This document shows, piece after piece, positions 61,189-64,000 of a DNA stretch of 64,000 nucleotides (its first letter is position 1; each line of letters starts with the position of its first letter). Location: the NCBI RefSeq assembly GCF_014705605.1, contig NZ_JACXIZ010000022.1, positions 58,817-122,816 on the forward strand. Reading direction: 5' to 3'. The stretch comes from Paenibacillus sabuli (lineage in GTDB: Bacteria > Bacillota > Bacilli > Paenibacillales > Paenibacillaceae). The translations under genes and the position numbers were made by a program. The notes beneath the pieces are model-generated. The model saw only the letters and a program-made list of their open reading frames with translations, ran no database searches and was not told the origin of the DNA.

Positions 61189-62343
61189 TTAGTCCATGGA
61201 AGACAGCAAGCGGCGATACAGCTCGGCTGCAGCGGGCCGGGGATCGAGCCCCAGCTCGTCCTGCATTTGTTCCGTCATCCGCTGGTAATGCCGAGCCAGC
61301 GCGGAACGATCGCCCACCTTGGCGTAAAGCAGCAGCAGCCGCTCGTGGCCGTCTTCATTGTAGGGGTCCACCCGAATCAACGCGTTCCAGCGGCGAATCG
61401 CGGACGCGTCCCGCCCCAGCGCCTCATCGCGCTCGGCGAGCCGCTTGACCGTCTCGATATAGCGCATCTCGAGCTCCCTGCGCACCTCCAGCGCCCACAG
61501 AAAATCCTCCACCGTCAAATAACCGTCCCCGTACAGCCGCTCCGCCCGCTCCAGCGCTTCCCAATCCGGGGCCTCTGAGCCGTCGACGAATGACGTCCCG
61601 CGGAGAAAGGCGTCCACGTCGCTGTCGATGTCGTGGAGCGTGAGCTGATAGCCGTCCTGGACGAAGCGGATGCGGATCTGCTTCTCCAAGCGGCACTGCT
61701 TGAGCGATTTGCGAATCTGGTAAATGCACGTATGCAGATAAACGACGGCGCGGCTGATCTCCAGCCCGGGCCATATAGCTTCCCAAATCTGTGATTTGCG
61801 CACCAGCTTCCCCCTATGCTGCACCAGGTAGGCCAGCAGCTCGCGCGCTTTGGCCGTACGCCAGGCGATCCGCGAATCGCCCTCCCCGTCCTGGGCTTCC
61901 AGGGCAATATCAAATTGGCCGAAGCACAGCACCCGCCGCGGCCTGTCCGCGAGGGGCGGGTCCGGCGCCGCTTGGGCGCTCGCCTGCCTCGTCCGCAGCC
62001 GCTCCATCGTCTTCTTCATTCTGCGCGGGCTGACCGGCTTCATCAGATAATCGAGAGCACTGATTTCGAAGGCTTCCACCGCGTAGGCATCGAACGCGGT
62101 GATATAGATGATGTCCGTGGACGGATCGGCTTCCAGCAGCCGCTCCCCCAGCTCCAGGCCGTTGATGCCAGGCATCTCGATATCGAGGAAGGCAATCTCG
62201 TAATCCAGATCGCCGATTCGACTCAAGGCCTGGTGCGGATTCGTAAATTGCCCGACGAGCTCGATATCGGAATAATCATGAAGCAAATCCCGCAGCGCGT
62301 CGATCGCCGGCTTCTCATCGTCGACGACAATAGCCCGAATCAT
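61189..62343 (-). CDS. Response regulator with OmpR-like and BTAD domains (SARP-like)
   Basis: 384 residues. Receiver domain 1-120 with phospho-acceptor Asp54 (YEIAFLDIEMPGINGLELG). A winged-helix Trans_reg_C domain (about 145-240, ARELLAYLVQHRGKLVRKSQ and LHTCIYQIRKSLK) and a helical bacterial transcriptional activator (BTAD) domain (about 250-384) follow. ATG 62343 follows GGGCGGTGAATCT; codons further upstream overlap the terminator region. It lies 13 bases before the hybrid kinase, a co-transcribed pair. SARP-like outputs are typical of Streptomyces; in Paenibacillaceae they commonly pair with 7TMR kinases. Confidence 0.92.
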   Translation of the reverse strand: MIRAIVVDDEKPAIDALRDLLHDYSDIELVGQFTNPHQALSRIGDLDYEIAFLDIEMPGINGLELGERLLEADPSTDIIYITAFDAYAVEAFEISALDYLMKPVSPRRMKKTMERLRTRQASAQAAPDPPLADRPRRVLCFGQFDIALEAQDGEGDSRIAWRTAKARELLAYLVQHRGKLVRKSQIWEAIWPGLEISRAVVYLHTCIYQIRKSLKQCRLEKQIRIRFVQDGYQLTLHDIDSDVDAFLRGTSFVDGSEAPDWEALERAERLYGDGYLTVEDFLWALEVRRELEMRYIETVKRLAERDEALGRDASAIRRWNALIRVDPYNEDGHERLLLLYAKVGDRSALARHYQRMTEQMQDELGLDPRPAAAELYRRLLSSMD

Positions 62344-62380
62344 AGATTCACCGCCCTTCCTACTGAAAATAGGTTCGACA

Positions 62381-62430
62381 AAAAAAGGGCGATCCCTGTC
62401 ATGATCTGTCATGACGCCGGGATTCGCCCT
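62381..62430 (-). terminator. Intrinsic terminator of the SLH gene
   Basis: AGGGCGATCCC (62386-62396) pairs with GGGATTCGCCCT (62419-62430) with one bulged base. On the minus strand the stem is followed by a run of seven T bases (62386-62380). It lies 12 bases past the SLH stop codon. Confidence 0.85.
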
Positions 62431-62441
62431 GTTCCGTGCAG

Positions 62442-64000
62442 TTAGATCAGCCCTGCTCGGGTCAGCAGTCTGCCAACGATGACTGCCGCCTCGGCACGGG
62501 TAATGGGTTGCTTCGGAGCAAGCAGGTGCTCTGTCCTCCCCGTGATGAGGCCCGCCCTGATCGTTTTTTCAATCGCGGGGACGGCCCATGCCGAGGCATC
62601 CCCGGCGTCGTCAAAGGCCTGCAGGCCTGGCTCCGGCGCGCCGCCCGGCATCCTTTGCGCCAGATCTGCCATCCCCATCGTATTGGCGATCATCCCCATC
62701 GCTTGTTCTCTCGTAATCGTGGCGTCGGGATGGAATCGACCGTTGCCGTATCCATCTACCAGGCCGTGTGCATAAGCCGTGTTCACCGCATCGGAATACC
62801 ACGCGCCCGGCTGCACATCCGTGAACGGCGATGCGCCGTCCGCCGTTGCCAATCCCAGCCCGCGAACGAGAATCGCGGCGAACTCGGCGCGCGTAATCGC
62901 CACATCCGGACGGTACAACCCGCCCTGCATGCCGTTCACCACCAGCCTCGAGCCCATATCGTGCACCGCTTCCTCCGCCCAATGTCCTGCGACGTCGGCG
63001 AAGCGAACGGGATGCCAGATCACAGCGTACAAGCTGTTCGTCAAGCTTTCCATGACGGCGTAATCACGGCCGTTGATGACGTCTACTCGGGTCGGCACAT
63101 GCCTCAGACTGCCGTCCGGCTCGATGACGACGCCCGTTGAGATTCGCTCAGGATCGACCGACTCTGGGAGGGCCATTCGGCGCTCCACGTACGCGTCGAA
63201 GCCCGACACCTCGACCGTCCGGCCCTGGTACGTGCCCGTGATCGTGAAGCGCAGCGGCGGCACGACGATCGCTATCGCCTCCCGGTCCGCCGCTTCGGCG
63301 GCACGCTTCGCTTCATCGGCTGCAGGCGACGAAATTTCGATCCGCACCTTCACATCCTGAAGCGCGGCATCCGGGCCGAGCTGCGCCCTGACGGCATCGA
63401 TGTCGATCTGCTGGGCGGGAATCGTGTAGGACGCATCCTCCGTCCGCACCTCCAGCACTGCCTGCTGCTGTACCATTGCCTTCACCATCCGGCCGTCCAG
63501 CTCGCCGATGACGACATCCGCTTCCCCCTCCATCGGGATCGTCAGCAGGGCACCATTGCCTTCCTGTTCCAGCCGCTCCCGTAGCCCATCGGAATCGACG
63601 GTTACCACGATCACGTGCTGGCCGTCCACTTCCATTGCGACTGCGGCGCCCTTCCATGCCGCTTTCCCGTTGACGAACAAGTCGATCGAAGCTGCCTCTT
63701 GGTCATGCGAATCTTCATCCGTCGCCCCGCTGCCGGGAGCGCCGTCTGGATCGCCGCCATCGGAATCCGGATCATCCGGCGTCCCGTCATCCCCGTCGCC
63801 GGGTTCCGGTCCGTCCGGCGTCCCGTCATCCCCGTCGCCGGGTTCCGGTCCGTCCGGCGTCCCGTCATTCCCGTCGCCGGGTCCCGGTCCGTCCGGCGTC
63901 CCGTCATTCCCGTCGCCGGGTCCCGGTCCGTCCGGCGTCCCGTCATCCCCGTCGCCGGGTCCCGGTCCGTCCGGCGTCCCGTCATCCCCGTCGCCGGGTC
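62442..64000 (-). CDS. SLH-domain surface protein with tandem-repeat linker (5' part missing)
   Basis: The visible frame codes for about 519 residues and runs off the right edge. From the edge it reads a 13-residue repeat (GDGDDGTPDGPEP and GDGNDGTPDGPGP variants) five and a half times, then a linker SGATDEDSHDQEAASID. A beta-rich domain of about 230 residues follows (VNGKAAWKGAAVAMEVDGQH). Three C-terminal SLH repeats end the protein (FADVAGHWAEEAVHDMGSRL, AWYSDAVNTAYAHGLVDGYG, AWAVPAIEKTIRAGLITGRT). A TTG at 63680 is not the start, because the frame stays open and meaningful upstream. A cell-wall-anchored protein, its N-terminal functional domain beyond the window. Confidence 0.88.
   Translation of the reverse strand, partial: PGDGDDGTPDGPGPGDGDDGTPDGPGPGDGNDGTPDGPGPGDGNDGTPDGPEPGDGDDGTPDGPEPGDGDDGTPDDPDSDGGDPDGAPGSGATDEDSHDQEAASIDLFVNGKAAWKGAAVAMEVDGQHVIVVTVDSDGLRERLEQEGNGALLTIPMEGEADVVIGELDGRMVKAMVQQQAVLEVRTEDASYTIPAQQIDIDAVRAQLGPDAALQDVKVRIEISSPAADEAKRAAEAADREAIAIVVPPLRFTITGTYQGRTVEVSGFDAYVERRMALPESVDPERISTGVVIEPDGSLRHVPTRVDVINGRDYAVMESLTNSLYAVIWHPVRFADVAGHWAEEAVHDMGSRLVVNGMQGGLYRPDVAITRAEFAAILVRGLGLATADGASPFTDVQPGAWYSDAVNTAYAHGLVDGYGNGRFHPDATITREQAMGMIANTMGMADLAQRMPGGAPEPGLQAFDDAGDASAWAVPAIEKTIRAGLITGRTEHLLAPKQPITRAEAAVIVGRLLTRAGLI
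63781..64000. repeat. 39-bp tandem repeat in the SLH gene linker
   Basis: Five full 39-bp units from 63781 and 25 bases of a sixth to the window edge. Units differ at a few positions (CATCCCC/CATTCCC and GGTTCCGG/GGTCCCGG). The unit keeps the reading frame, so copy number can vary without breaking the protein. Confidence 0.92.

Noticed and set aside
63781..64000. CRISPR array
   Set aside because: The 39-bp units are contiguous with no spacers and lie in frame inside a surface-protein gene; no cas genes.

Overview
This is a GC-rich stretch (roughly 60% by eye) of a Gram-positive chromosome that looks like Paenibacillaceae (Paenibacillus, Cohnella or a close relative). The reasons are the carbohydrate ABC importers built from LplB/YtcP-type permeases and large lipoproteins with no local ATPase, the Cache-AraC and YesM/YesN regulators beside them, several SLH surface proteins, secreted multi-domain glycan-active proteins, strong AGGAGG ribosome sites, Fur and cre-like boxes, and a yoaS-yozG-yoaT-like trio known from Bacillus. 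No rRNA, tRNA, CRISPR array, transposase or phage gene was seen.

Layout. 1-7.8 kb (minus strand): start of a membrane Cache/AraC-type regulator, a DUF3502-type sugar-binding lipoprotein, a cytoplasmic alpha/beta hydrolase and a 1361-residue secreted beta-helix protein, probably a plant-glycan locus. 8.0-8.85 kb: an AT-rich AbrB/RelE-type toxin-antitoxin pair, its promoter bracketed by two palindromes, then a palindromic cluster of DnaA-box-like sites. 8.9-15.3 kb: a Cache-AraC regulator, two permeases and a binding lipoprotein, with a 24-bp perfect hairpin and a 239-bp foldback between regulator and transporter. 15.5-17.1 kb: an SLH protein. 17.2-26.1 kb: a nine-gene minus-strand operon (RpiR regulator, sugar-binding lipoprotein, beta-lactamase-fold hydrolase, two permeases, HAD phosphatase, BadF-type kinase, MurQ, MgtC-like protein), read here as peptidoglycan amino-sugar recovery through an ABC importer instead of the usual PTS. 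26.1-28 kb: a gene-free tract with a dispersed repeat, then stand-alone trpB. 28.2-30.8 kb: the yoaS-yozG-yoaT-like trio and an Rpn/PD-(D/E)XK protein. 30.8-41.6 kb: a beta-1,3-glucan locus, with a cytoplasmic GH16 enzyme diverging from LplB/YtcP/lipoprotein, a YesM/YesN two-component pair and a large secreted GH16-CBM56 enzyme. 41.6-45.9 kb: a Fur-controlled ferric-siderophore importer. 46-52.6 kb: a decayed patch with three broken genes (an SLH protein, a GntR regulator and an NmrA-like oxidoreductase) between intact YdeI, membrane, ECF41 sigma, AhpD-like and endonuclease IV genes. 52.6-57.4 kb: an overlapping SWIM zinc-finger/SNF2 helicase pair. 57.6-64 kb: a small membrane protein, a two-kinase hybrid sensor, a REC-BTAD response regulator and a partial SLH protein with a 39-bp tandem repeat linker.

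How it works together. Most of the window imports and digests extracellular glycans: surface or secreted enzymes cut polymers, lipoproteins and permeases bring oligosaccharides in (presumably driven by a shared MsmX-type ATPase encoded elsewhere), cytoplasmic enzymes finish digestion, and local AraC, YesM/YesN or RpiR regulators respond to the sugars. The most informative unusual items are the ABC-linked MurNAc operon, the SWIM/SNF2 pair, the back-to-back ECF41 promoters, the DnaA-box palindrome and the patch of three broken genes.
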